A DNA stretch of 30,894 nucleotides, taken from Chara braunii. Lineage: Eukaryota; Streptophyta; Charophyceae; Charales; Characeae. Each line of letters begins with the position of its first letter. The first letter of the stretch is position 1. This document shows, piece after piece, positions 1 through 10,687 of the stretch. The notes beneath the pieces were generated by a model. That model did no database searches. It was not told the DNA's origin and saw only the letters and a list, made by a program, of their open reading frames with translations. The stretch covers positions 1,588,430 to 1,619,323 of the forward strand of contig BFEA01000078.1 of the NCBI GenBank assembly GCA_003427395.1. Direction: 5' to 3'. The position numbers were made by a program, and so were the translations under genes.

Positions 1-67
1 TTTTTTTTTTTTTTTTTACTTCGTGTATTAAAAAAAACATAAAAGCAAATAAAAAAAGAAAAAGTAG

Positions 68-153
68 ACAGACACGCACATACAGAGACACACAAAACAC
101 ATAAACATACACACATATGCACACACACACACANACACACGCCAACAATCATN

Positions 154-227
<74 letters not shown>

Positions 228-340
228 NANACACACATACATAAACACACATGCGTGCAAACATACATATTCATGCCCATACACACTCTCACACGCCGGC
301 ACACATATACACACATGCGCGCACACGCAGCACACCGGGG
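68..340. repeat. (CA)n microsatellite
   Basis: A nearly pure CA/TG dinucleotide run occupies about 117-238 and is flanked by degenerate CA-rich sequence. Several ambiguous bases (n) lie inside it, as expected where reads slip. Translations of the tract (CVCV... or HTHT...) are artefacts. The window itself opens with a 17-T homopolymer. Confidence 0.97.
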
Positions 341-1756
341 GCGAGGTCCCACTAGCAACAAGATAGGATAGAAACGAGTTTGTGGGTCAGTTGAGTGACC
401 CAAATCCTGCCATGCAGTAAGGAGATCTTCGTTCCCCTCCTCCTCTCCTTAACACTGGGCATGCCCGTGCAAGGAAAGTTTCCTGCCAAAATCTTTTCAA
501 TCGGTTGGGGGCGTGGCTAACCCCAAACGAGGGTGGGGTCGGCCTTAAGCCCACTGGATAAAAGATTTTCAGTATTTTACTTGTTGTTGTACAATTATCT
601 CATTCGGTGGAGCCTCCTTCAATCACGGAGTATATGGAGGGTGTAAGGATCAGTGTTGGCAGAAGTCAAGTTTATTCCATAAAATGTCGCGGTTACTTTG
701 TTCACTGTTGTTGCAACCACCACCATCAGATCATTTGTGATCTGAGGGCTGGGAAGCACTCTGCCATGATTTCCGGTGTGAGATCTCTGTTTCATTTTAT
801 TTTTTTTGGTCTTTCTTCTGTTTTTATTAGCCCAGGAATGCGTAATGAACCTGTCAGGCCCCCGCCACTCAGTGTCACGCTAGATCGGTTACATTCCTAT
901 CCGACTGCTAATAGAACCTCGCCCCTGCACAAACATAACTGCGGCATTGGGGGTTGGCGGGTGTGAGGGCAAATGGCTTAGAGGGTTTTCGGGTAGGTTT
1001 GGAGACTGGTGTCGGGGGGTTGGTGAGTGGCGGGTGGCAGGCCAGTCGGTGTTGGTCTATTTCGGTGGTATAAGAGGTGCGTCAGGGGTCGGGGGATTTT
1101 TTTTTTTTTTTTTTTTCCCTAAGGCCACGTGTTATGGACCCCTCGCATCAATTCCGTTTTTTCAAAAAGTGCGGGAGTGGCCTGTTTTCGCGTTTAATGG
1201 GAATTCGACGAATTTTTTTTTTTTAATTCAACGGGATTCAACGGGAGTTTAATTCCCCCGTTCCCCTTAAAAAGGCATACAGTTGAGGGTGCTTCCTTCA
1301 ACCCCATCTAGAATGTATCCAAAAAAAACTTTTTTTAACGTATTGCGAGCATAGGTATCCTCTCACCTCGTTTCACTTACAATTCCCTTCTGCAACGGTT
1401 GTATCCTCCGATCATTCATGAACACAACAAGCATGATCAGACAATATGAATCACACGGCATGTTTTGTTGTGTCATTGATCATGGTCGATTGACTACATA
1501 TGTCTGTCACGGCATGCTATGCTTTGCCATCAAGCATGGTGTGTTGACTGCATATGTTTGTGAAGCAGATATATCTTCCTTTGGGCTCTCAGACTATGCC
1601 TTCAAGAAACCTATGCTCTTAGTCTATATTTCGAACGGTGACTTTGTGTGTCAAAATAAAGTTCCAATCACTGTCTTTCCGACCTGACAATGGGTTTTCA
1701 CAACGTTAACTAAGCAGCGACAATTCAGAACCTATATTTTGATAACTGTCATTGCA
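341..1756. other. Non-coding stretch with a 54-bp tandem duplication
   Basis: I see no gene I can support here. It contains several T homopolymers (about 1098-1116 and 1213-1223). There is also an imperfect two-copy tandem repeat of period 54, starting at 1454 and 1508; both copies begin CACGGCATG and carry a matching ...GTTGACT/CATATGT... tail. A short open frame at 1418-1687 is created by this duplication and has no recognisable domain. Confidence 0.5.
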
Positions 1757-3870
1757 GACAGTCACCATATACGACTTATCTTTTGGCAGTCGCCGTCTGG
1801 AGCCCACCTTTGGGCAACCACCGTCTAGACCCTACCTTTGGGTGGCTGAAAGACACCACCTATAGCCTACCCTTGACCAGCCGTCGTCCAGAGCCTACCT
1901 TTGGGCAACCGCCATCTACAACCTATCTTTGGGCGGCCACCGTGTAAAACCTACGTTTGGGCAGCCGCCATCTACAGTCTATCTTTGGGTAACCACATCT
2001 ACAGCCTACCGTTTGGCAGTCGTTATCTACAACCTACCTTTGGGCAGTCTCCATTTAGAGCCTACCTTTGGGAAGCCGCCATCTACAACCTACCTTTGGG
2101 CAACCGCCATCTACAACCTATCTTTGGGCAATCGTCATCTGGAGCCTACCATTTAACAACCGTCATCTGGAGCTTACCTTTGGGCAGCTGCCATTTGGAG
2201 CCTATCATTTGGCAGGCGTCATCTAGACCCTACCTTTGGGCAGCCGCGATCTACAACCTCTCTTTGGGCAATCGTCGACTACAACCTACCTTTGGCCAAC
2301 CGCCATCTCTAGAGCCTACCTTTGGGCAGTCGTCATCTAGAGCGTACTTTTGGGTAGCCGTCATCTTCAACCTACCTCTGGGCAACCGCCATCTAGAGCA
2401 TACCTTTGGGTAGCCGCCATCTAGAGCCTATCTTTGGGCAACCCCCATCTACAGCCTATCTTTGGGCAACCGCTATCTAGACCCTACGTTCGTGCAACCA
2501 CCATTTACGGCCTACCCTTATGTGACATCCTCCCAAAACCGACGTTTTGACAATCACCACCTAGATCCTACCTTCATGCAGTCGCCGCTTAGATTCTGCC
2601 CTTAGACAACTGCCATGTAGAGCGTAGCTTTGGGCATCCCCCATGTACAACCTACGTTTGGGCAGCCGTCATTTGGAGCCAATCTTTGGGCAGCCGCCAT
2701 CAACAAACCTATCTTTCGGCAACCTCTATCTATGCCCTACATTCTTGCAACCGCTATTTACCGCCTACGTTCATGTGACCACCTTGTAAAGCCTACATTT
2801 TGACAACCACCATCTAGATCCTACCTTTGGGCAGTCACCACCTAGATCCTTCCATTGAGTAACCGTTGTGTAGAGCCTCCCTTTACTCAACCGCCATGTA
2901 CAACCTACCTTTCGACAATTATCATCTTCTGCCTAACTTTGGGCAGCCGCCATCTACAACCTATATTTAGGCAGACTCCTTGAGCCTACCATGTAGCATC
3001 CACCTTTGGGCAGCCGCCATCTAGAGCCTACCTTTGGGCAGCTGCCATCTAAAGCCTACCTTTGGGCAAACGCCATCTACAGCATATCTCAAGGCAATCG
3101 GCGTCTACAATATACCTTTGGGCAGCCACCATCTAAAGCCTACCTTTAGGCAACCGCCATCTAGAGCCTATCTTCTGGCAGCCACCATCTTGAGCCTACT
3201 GTTTGCAGTCGTCATCTAAAGCCTACCTTCGGGAAGCTACCATCTAGAGCCTACTTTTAAGCAACCACCATCTGAAGTCTATCTTTGGGCAGCCACCATA
3301 TACAACCCATTTTTAGGCAGCCGTTATCTATAGCCTACCTTCGCACGACCACCATATAAAACCTACGTTCGTGAAGCTGTCTCCTAAGCCCTGCCTTTTG
3401 GCAGTTGTGTTGCAGAGCTTACCCTTGGACAACCGCCACCTAAATGCTACCTTTGGGCAGTTGCTATCTAGAGACTTCCTTTGGGCAGTTGTCGTCTAGA
3501 GTCTACCTTTGGGCACCGTCAACTACAGCCTATCTTTGGGCAACTGCCATCTAGAGCCTACCTTTGGACAACCTTAATCTACAGCCTATCTCTAGGCAAC
3601 CACCATCTAGAGTCTACCGTTTGGCAACCGCCACCTACTACCAATCTTTAAACAACCGCTATCTAGAACCTACCTTCACGTAATCGCCATCTACAACCTA
3701 CCTTTGTGCGGCCTCCATATAAAATCTTTGGACAATCGCCATCTACAGCCTACCTTTGGGAAACCGCCATTTGGAGCCTACCTTCGGGTAACCACCATTT
3801 GGAGTTTTTGGACAACCGTCATCTAGAGCCTACCTCTAACCAGTTGTCATCTAGCGCCTTTGGGATGGCC
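1757..3870. repeat. 28-bp minisatellite, about 75 diverged copies
   Basis: The unit is 28 bp: TTTGGGCAGCCGCCATCTA followed by (GA/CA)(G/A)CCTACC. Two common unit types differ at ATCTAGAGCCTA versus ATCTACAACCTA. Copies diverge by roughly 10-25% and become more irregular towards the right (about 2500-2900 and 3350-3870). Because 28 is not a multiple of 3, reading frames cycle every three units, giving open frames of up to 170 codons with an 84-nt period. The CTAGAG type puts TAG in one phase, so long frames survive only where CTACAA units cluster. I see no sign of real protein coding. Confidence 0.95.
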
Positions 3871-5111
3871 ATTACTTGCTACGGTTCTATGATATCGTGA
3901 AAAAAATATTCCCTACATACATGCAAAAGTCGCTCCCAGAGTCATCGGTTGACTGATTCCCACATCCTGAGTGTGCTTCCTACAACTGCCTCATTCGGGT
4001 GTGCGGTTTCGGCTGTCCATTGACACACTACGTTTCCAGCGCCTCGCGATCGAACAATATTGATCAAAGGACTGCATATACCTGTAGGGAGGATGTATTC
4101 TCCTCAAGGTTTTCGGGCTAGCCATTTTGAAAACTTGTATGGTTGGCGTAAGGTGGCAATACCAACTATATATGTGGACCAACTTAGAGTCGTCGTTTTT
4201 TTTTCGCCGACCCGACGACGGTTCTCTAATAGCGTGAACACAATGCTCCCTACCTGTATAGCACACCGAACATGTTCGGAGCTTTTCCGAACGTCCGAAC
4301 ATGTTCGGGCATTCGGCCTAACACCACGTGAACATATTCGGCCGAACATATTCAAAAAAAAAAACTTTGTTTTTTTGTTTTTGTTTTTTAACTCGAGTTT
4401 GGTTACGAATTTGACCATACCTCCAAGGCAAAAGTTGTTTGTATTATTGTTTCACATAACATATATTTTTTTTTAGATGTTTTAGAAAACTTATTTATTT
4501 ATTTATTTTTTAATATTTTCATTTTTGCGTTCGGAGAGTTTTGGCGTTCATTCACGTCCGGTCGCGAACATGATGCTACACAACTCCCTACGTATAGGTA
4601 AAAGGCGCTCCCGAAGGTCATCGGTTCACTAATTAGCACGTCGTTGCACTTTTTTCCATTTCGACCTCTTCAGAAGACCGGAAAGTCAACAGGTTATCAC
4701 CCAGGATTGTGATGATATTTGCAAAAAGTTAATAAATTAATTAAAGCAAATCCCTTCCTGTTGCGTGCGTCCGACTTCAAGCGAGACCCTTCGATTATGG
4801 TCTTCACCGGTCCCCGGTCTTAGGAATCTTCTATTTTGATTCATAACAACAAAAAATCGTGCCAATAATAATCATAAAATTCTGGTATATCATGCATGCA
4901 TCAATTTTGCCAATTTTTTAATTTTGATAATTGTGACAATATCATCGGAGAACATGATCATCAAGCAAAAACAATGTATAAGATGCAGGACTGACTGACT
5001 CGAGCAATGACAAATAAATGAGGGAAGAATGAAAACTTATAATAATCTCAGAGAGTACACATGAAGAGACACGACCAACACTTGTCAAGAGTCATCACCC
5101 ATCCCTCTACG
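3871..5111. other. AT-rich intergenic DNA with a flanking direct repeat
   Basis: No gene is supported. A diverged ~45-bp direct repeat (TCCCTAC...CGCTCCC...GTCATCGGTT) occurs at about 3910-3955 and 4585-4631, on either side of the palindrome cluster. A related short motif (CTCCCTACCTGTATAG) lies near 4246-4261. The rest is AT-rich, with T runs and (TTTA)n near 4490-4510. Confidence 0.5.
4266..4353. repeat. CCGAACATGTTCGG palindrome cluster
   Basis: The 14-bp perfect palindrome CCGAACATGTTCGG occurs twice (4266-4279 and 4295-4308). Related GAACATATTCGG and CCGAACATATTC copies follow at 4330-4341 and 4342-4353. The symmetrical GAACATGTTC core could bind a dimeric factor or be satellite debris; the sequence alone does not decide. 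Confidence 0.75.
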
Positions 5112-5757
5112 TCACATACTCAATCTCTCACTTGGTTGTGTGTTTCCTGTGCCTTGAGCAGTGTCCACGTACTCCCTTAGATTGTGGTCTCTGAATATAG
5201 AGTCAACTAAAGCCTACAAGTAAAGAGCATTTTCAGCCAAGTCCCATGATTCGGAAGTCAACCATAACACAAAACTCCTTCCATAGTGTAAGGAGATATG
5301 GTTGAGAGAAGATTCCCCATCTGAGATGTTGGAACTCAGATGGTTCGGTCACTGCCTCGTAGTCAATCACTGCAGGGGAAATATACCTCTTAGCTAACTT
5401 TACCAAGTCTCCCCAACATGGACCATCCGTGAGAGTGAAAGCTACTGGAGGCTTGGGGTAGTCGGTGTAGAGCTTTGGTTCGAAGCTATGGATCAGCTTG
5501 GTACCACTCTCATCCAGCTCTCCCTCTTTCCTCTCAAGGTGCGTAGCTGCTGAGATCCAAACTGAATCGAAGTGCTCATGAGTCTCTTTGCCTTTCTTTA
5601 CGTAGAGTCTCAGGTTGAGGATGGTGTCAACTGCAAAACTGGTAAGAACAACAAAAATTGATAGGTCTCGCTATCTGAAGCCAACTGCGTTGACGTACCG
5701 ATGTTGGACTGCATCTTTGAGGGCTATCTTGTTGAGATTGGCCAAGACCGACTCACT
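5112..5757 (-). pseudogene. Broken spliced gene of unknown function
   Basis: Minus-strand coding-like sequence with a credible intron. The exon ending at 5699 stops in ...QHCG just before a GTACGT donor. A 60-bp intron (5639-5698) ends in a pyrimidine-rich ...TTCTTACCAG. The next exon opens in phase and reads FAVDTILNLRLYVKKGKE, then contains ...WISAATHLERKEGE... and ...FTLTDGPCWGDLVKLAKRY.... That frame hits TGA at 5233-5235. The +1 frame continues the protein-like sequence (LWLTSESWDLAENALYL), then an in-frame TAG, then ALVDSIFRDHNLREYVDTA, ending at TGA 5112-5114. The shift falls in a T homopolymer (AGTTTTGTG). I do not recognise the family. The start is not visible. It is either a decayed host gene or a transposon-carried gene; sequencing error at the homopolymer could explain the shift but not the TAG. 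Confidence 0.55.
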
Positions 5758-6047
5758 GACGGAAGAAGAGTGAATAATACTTACGTGTAGAGATAAATGT
5801 TGAAAATGATATCTAGTTTTTTTTTACGAGCACACTGTCTGACTGATACTGGCTGAAATTTCTGGTAACTTAGATGATTGGATGTTACTGGGAGAATGAA
5901 TCACTGAACACTGATCACCTAGTAACAAAGTGTTAAGGGGTCTGTTGATTGAATGTTATTTGAATGCTGGTGTTGATTAAATGCTGATTGAGTAAAAAGT
6001 CACTGCGTTCTGAGCACTTGACATAGAACCATTGCGAAGGCTTTAAA
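5758..6047. other. No supported feature
   Basis: AT-rich sequence with a T run at 5818-5825 and loosely repetitive TGATTG/GAATG motifs. I see no gene or RNA. Confidence 0.4.
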
Positions 6048-6398
6048 TCATTGAGAGGCATTTGCTAACAGGGATAATGGTAGCTTTGCAGATTGTTGAA
6101 TGACACTTGCTGACCGAAAAGCAGGTAAGAGCTTTGTGAGGGAAAGTTTGGGCGCCCTTGTTCTCACTCGAGCCTCACGCTCCTGCTCCACTGTTTCTGG
6201 CAATGAGCCAGTACTGTGCAATTTGCCATTATAGTCATAAAAATAAAATGCATACTCCATAAACGTTTTCTCACCAGCTAGCCGGACCGTGTGCTCTCTC
6301 TGAGCCTCTCGGTGCAATTTTATATCTAGGCATGCTTCTTCTTCCCATCCATCTCTCTTATCCCTCCTAAAAATTCCTTCAAATTTATCTGGGTACAA
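6048..6398 (-). CDS. Uncertain open exon, unknown product
   Basis: An open frame of about 116 codons on minus. Its first codon is TTG, not ATG, and the frame stays open upstream for about 16 more codons (to roughly 6447), so it would be an internal exon rather than a complete gene. It reads a mixed charged sequence (WEEEACLDIKLHREAQREH, then GEKTFMEYAFYFYDYNGKLH) without low complexity. I recognise no domain. It lies upstream, in the same orientation, of the broken spliced gene at 5112-5757 and could be an earlier exon of it; I could not find a convincing splice connection. Confidence 0.25.
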   Translation of the reverse strand: MYPDKFEGIFRRDKRDGWEEEACLDIKLHREAQREHTVRLAGEKTFMEYAFYFYDYNGKLHSTGSLPETVEQEREARVRTRAPKLSLTKLLPAFRSASVIQQSAKLPLSLLANASQ

Positions 6399-6736
6399 AC
6401 AGCAAATGGAGTGAACTGCACATAAACCTAACGAGCTTCACACTTAGAGTTGAAGACTGTTCCTAAACTCGGGTTTGCTGAAGTTAATCTTGACGTTCGG
6501 AGACACACTGAGTAGTGGGATGCAGGTGCACTGTGATGGCGAGGCGAGTAGCGTAAAATTGGAAGAAGAGGGAAGAGGGGAAGGGATTTTGGGGAAATGC
6601 GAGCGGGGTGTCGATTTGCCAGAGAGTAAGGTAATCAAGGGGATGACGGGATAATAACCAGGGACGTAGCCCAATGCCTTGCATCGGCACGTGCTCGAAC
6701 TGAGGGACGGGGGGAAGGGGAGGGGGAACGGCTCCG

Positions 6737-7084
6737 TTACCTCCGCATCGGCGCTCTCGAAGTCTCTGCAGCACGGTGCTCATCTTCCTCCATCCGCGGC
6801 TCTGGATCTTTGGTCGGATCGTCCGGAATTGGTAAACTAGTTCCCACCGACTGCTCTAGTGGCCGCTTTCCTTCCACTATTTCTGCCCTCCGCCGCTCCG
6901 CTTCCGCTGGGTCTTCTCCCTGTGTCCCCGCCTGTCCTACCTCTTCCTCCTCACTTGCTTCCTCTTCTCCGTCTTCTTCTTCTTCGTTTATTGCCCCCGA
7001 CTCATGCTCGCTATGCTCGCTATAATACTCGTCCTCCTCGGAGGTACCTTCCGATTCGTCCTCTTCTTCCTTGTCTTCTTCTTC
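6737..7084 (-). pseudogene. Acidic low-complexity coding remnant, probably retroelement-derived
   Basis: A 115-codon minus-strand open frame with no ATG near its start, bounded by TAG at 7085-7087 and TAA at 6737-6739. It opens with long Glu/Asp runs (EEDKEEEDESEGTSEEDE...), then EDPAEAERRRAEIVEGKRP, then LPIPDDPTKDPEPRMEEDE. The frame stays protein-like upstream of the TAG (INILFFDRGEPTSE), so the stop looks like a mutation inside a longer reading frame. In style it matches acidic segments I associate with charophyte retroelement proteins; that is recollection, not a search result. It lies in the same orientation as, and downstream of, the Ty3/gypsy pol region, so it could be a polyprotein tail or a separate element. 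Confidence 0.4.
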
Positions 7085-7087
7085 CTA

Positions 7088-8128
7088 TTCTGACGTCGGC
7101 TCACCTCTATCAAAGAAGAGAATATTGATTATCTCTGCGGGGCTTAGGTAATTACTATGTGACGGGTAATTACAGTTGTCCCAATCACCTTCCAAGCATG
7201 CCGACCACTAAAGCTACGGCGTCAGGCTGCGCGAAAGAATATGCGGCGCCGGACTCTCGTTGCAGTGCGAGATAACGTCGACTGGTAGATCGTCCAGCTG
7301 TTGCACCAGGAGGATAAAAAGCTCCTCTACGATCGGCTATCGATGTCCCGCTTCCACCGATCCGAAGACAAATCCCAACAGATCTCCCTCTACCGATGTT
7401 TTCCAAACTTGAATGATGAGTAACTCTACGTCTTCGTTCACGACGTGGTGCTCGTTGTCTCGGGTCCACTTCAACTCGATCTTGACTAAACACAGGGACA
7501 GAGTCGCATAGGTTTGCCACCACCCTCGCCACTGTTCGCGCTTAATGAGAGGAACCATCAGCGGCCGCACGCAGAAAGAGAGACGAGGATGGGCTGCCAG
7601 GAGACAGGGAAGACAGAGGGGAGGCTGGAGGTAGAGAACCTGTGACGGTTCATTGAGGACGCAAGAAAGCGATGAGCGCAGGGAGAGATACCGCGGGATT
7701 CTGTCGGAGAGCACGGATGTCGTCGAGGTCAATACTATTAGTTGACGACGTTTTTCCCCTGCTGCGCAACCAGCCGACTCCAGGACCTCGCCAACTCTTC
7801 TCCCCAATCTCGCAACTAGACGAGGATGCTTGGATGCGCCCTTGGATCCACCGTCGTGATGTCTCCGCTGGAGGAGACAATTGTCGAAATGTGGCTGGTC
7901 CCTGGCGCCGAGAGTCACAAATAGGCCGATGCTTCGACCAACACTTGTGCCTGCTGTTGGGTATCACGAATTGTAACTCTGCTGCCTCATGCACGCTTGC
8001 CGTGCTGAAAAACTGAGCAAATCGGATGACGTGCGGGTTGATACGGGGATGATGAACCTGCCTGATCACCGAAATGTGCCCGCGTGGCGCTAGCATCCGC
8101 TCAGTGAGTACCTGTTCCGTGGAAAAAC
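7088..8128 (-). other. Unresolved region downstream of integrase
   Basis: Overlapping minus-strand open frames (7185-7532, 7337-7918 and 7650-8192) alternate protein-like stretches between frames, for example ...TQQQAQVLVEASAYL... near 7920-7980 and ...LLVQQLDDLPVDVISHCNE... near 7250-7320, each cut by stops. This pattern fits a frameshifted retroelement reading frame. The 3' LTR of the gypsy element should lie here or beyond, but I found no stretch matching the 5' side (14.1-15.5 kb). Confidence 0.35.
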
Positions 8129-9147
8129 TCACGACGAAGAGGAAGGAAAAGAATGGGGAGAAGAATGAGAATGGGGAACGTGGCTTTCCCACTCCGACTC
8201 ATATTTCGAAGGCGGCCCTGTTGTAGAGAGAGGGGAGGAAGCAGAGAGATGGCGGAGATATGACACGTGGGGGACTATGGGTTTAGCAAACCGACTGCTT
8301 GTCACTTCAGAAGCGAGGCGCGTAGTGTCCACACCATTAGGTCCGAGCTCGAACACTCGAAAGCACCCGAAGAATCGTCGCGCTAGTTTCCCGTGTCGAG
8401 CACATTTCCTCACCTGCACCAAGTCCCCAATTTATACTGGGGTCGGGGACCTGCATTCCCGTTTCGGGCCTCGTAACTGCGGATCTGGCGACCGTGGGCC
8501 AATTTTGTCATTCTCTGTCTTTTTCGAGCCAATCTTGGAAGGGCCCGTTCCATAAGCTCCAAATGGTGCTTTGCCTTTTCCTTGGTTGTTGCTCTCGTGG
8601 GACGTCGGCCGAGTGTCGTTTCATCATTCACGTTCGGTATCAAGACACAAGCTAGGTTGTTGGTTCGTAATTGAAATGGCAAAATTCCCATAGATTCATC
8701 TGGGGTCCCTCGATGTATGGCCAGGATATGATCTACAATATTAGGCCACGGCCGCGTGTTCCTAGCCGCGATATTCCGTCGGAGTGCCGTTTTAATTACC
8801 CGGTTGGCGTTTTCTCCGAGGCCGTTCGATTGAGATATATGGGGGGCAGTATTACCAATCGACACCCCATGTACGACTAGATTCCTCATAACCTCCCCTC
8901 AGAAGTCTGCTCTATTTTCCGTAAGGATTTCCTCGGTATTCGGATGCATCCCGAGGAAACGGTTGACATACCATACTATTTCCGTCACCTGTCTAGTCCG
9001 ACATGGGTAGGCCTGGATCCATTTTGAAAAATGGTCAACGAACACCAAGAGAATTGAATAATTATAGCTATTTGGTCCAGAGGGCACGACGATGTCCGTC
9101 GTATCCATGCTAACCCTCTGAAACCGTTGTTGGACTTCGGTGGGCAC
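8129..9147 (-). pseudogene. Integrase core and C-terminal domain (gypsy)
   Basis: Read from 9147 down, the core starts at FQRVSMDTTDIV, which supplies the first acidic residue, and continues FVDHFSKWIQAYPC. The second catalytic position is LTENRADF, where families normally have a TDNG/SDNG-like motif, so Asp is replaced by Glu and Gly by Arg. A stop follows (8900). The frame resumes at MRNLVVHGVSIGNTAPHISQ, then SNGLGENANR with the third acidic residue about 34 positions after the second. The segment 8129-8422 reads KLARRFFGCFRVFELGPNGV and HVSYLRH, the usual post-integrase SH3-like/HVS..L region. The role would be inserting element cDNA into the genome. Confidence 0.88.
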
Positions 9148-9383
9148 TATCGACTTAGGCGGCTGAATCGGCGCTTTGTCAGCGGCGCAGTCCAGACGAT
9201 GAACTTAACATCATCACGGATATTGGACCAATACCATTCATTCTTGTCAATCGCCGCCTCCGTAATCTGTACGGCGAAGTGAGCTGCAGTCTCCTCGTGT
9301 GCCGACTTAACCCAGTCATACCTCATGAACGGATGAGGTACGGAAAACCAAATCCCACTACCATTGGTTTTTCGTTTTTCCAA
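9147..9383 (-). pseudogene. Integrase N-terminal H2C2 zinc-binding domain, degraded
   Basis: The two histidines are visible in AHEETAAHF, followed by DKNEWYWSNIRDDVKFIVWT. The CxxC half is broken. After WT the frame shifts, and the other frame reads DCAADKAPIQPPKSIVPTEV and runs straight into the integrase core. The second cysteine is Asp (CAAD). The shift lies near 9185. Confidence 0.75.
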
Positions 9384-9859
9384 TTATCATCCCTCGTTCC
9401 ATTGGTAGTCCCGGGCCCTCTCATTGGCCCTTCTACTATCCTCCTTGGTGAAGTCTCGGAGGGGGTTCCCGACCACTGTGGCTATCAAAACGACATTTCT
9501 CCATACCTCTGCCTTTCTAAGCCTACGAGTTTTGTCTAAACCTTCCGACGTGGCTTCAAGAAAGCGGGCTTCAGTAGGAATTTTATCAAATCGACACAAA
9601 GGATACAACCAAGCCTTATCTGTGTTTCAGTACTAAATACAGGGGCCATGAACCCTGCAAATACATTGTTGGTAATCTACCCATTCGACATACCCCTCCC
9701 TGCTATGACGCATAGGGACCGAGTAGACACTAGGACGCATAGGGACCGAGTAGACACGTGAGATTGTCTCGCAGAAATAGCAAAACTTGTTAGGTAAGGA
9801 GAGGAGAGATGAGGACGAGTGGGGAGAAAGAGAGCTTCCAGAATTACCTTCGTCACCCA

Positions 9860-10675
9860 TTGCTACATGTCACTTCTTAGTACACGGAAGGATTGTCACT
9901 TGTCCGTACTCGAGCCCTTCACTTTGCTTCGGCTCCTTCCACAGTGTGATATCTTCCCCTTTCGGCACCTTGCCTAGCAGGTGTCGAAGCATCGGTCCGT
10001 CCGCATTCCCGTGTTTCTATGTCTTACAGTGGACGATGTTCAAGTCGTACACTTGCAATCGTACCGCCCATCGCCCGATCATTCCCGTGTAGTTAGTCAG
10101 CTTATTGAGCGCCAACAGTGGTTCATGATCGGTGACAAGAAGAAACTACTTCCCATACAGATGCGGGTGAGAATGTTGGATGCCCCAAACCACCGCGTAG
10201 CATTCTCCCTGGGGCGTCGAATCATTTTTTCGCTCGTCTAGTATTATCCGGGACGAGAACTCGACGACGTGTTCGCGACCGTCTTTCCCCTTATGTGCCA
10301 AATTGCAAAGATTGTTTCCAACTGCCAGTCCGTGATGAGGATGAATGGCTTCCTAGGGTCCGAGCGAACTAAGATGGGCGCGGAGGCCAGGGCCTCCTTC
10401 AAAGTGGAGAAGGTCCGTTCACATTCCCCGTCCCAGGTTCTCGTTTGGTCCTTGCGCAGAAGATTCGTCAAGGATCGTGTATTTGCCGCAAAGCCTTTGA
10501 TAAATCGACGGTAGTAGGACGCCAACACCAGAAAGGCTCGGACCTGTGTCAACGACGTGGGCGTGGGCGCGTCTCGGACTACATTCACCTTCCGCGAGTC
10601 CAGTCGTAAACCTCCCCGAGTCACCAAGTACCCGAGGAACAAGATTTCGGAAAGGAAAAACTTGTTTTTTTCCAA
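9860..10675 (-). pseudogene. RNase H domain and RT connection (gypsy)
   Basis: Starts with the RT thumb/connection signature FLGYLVTRGGLRLDSRKV, then ASYYRRFIKGFA, then RKPFILITDWQ, whose Asp is the first RNase H acidic residue. After a frame change near 10240 the domain continues QGECYAVVWGIQH, a TAG in LYGK*FLLVTDHEPLLALNK (the TDHEPL motif), and GRWAVRLQVYDLNIVH. Beyond that, NADGPMLRHLLGKVPKGEDI resembles the usual ...ADALSRLP tether to integrase. It would degrade the RNA strand during cDNA synthesis. Stops and shifts make it inactive. Confidence 0.85.
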
Positions 10676-10687
10676 GGCGATTTTAAA

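Noticed and set aside
28-403. Cys/Val- and His/Thr-rich open frames
   Set aside because: Translations of the (CA)n tract.
1901-2413. 170-codon open frame with 28-residue repeats, resembling a repeat protein
   Set aside because: It lies wholly inside the 28-bp minisatellite; the peptide period (84 nt) is just three DNA units, and stops appear as soon as CTAGAG units fall in phase.
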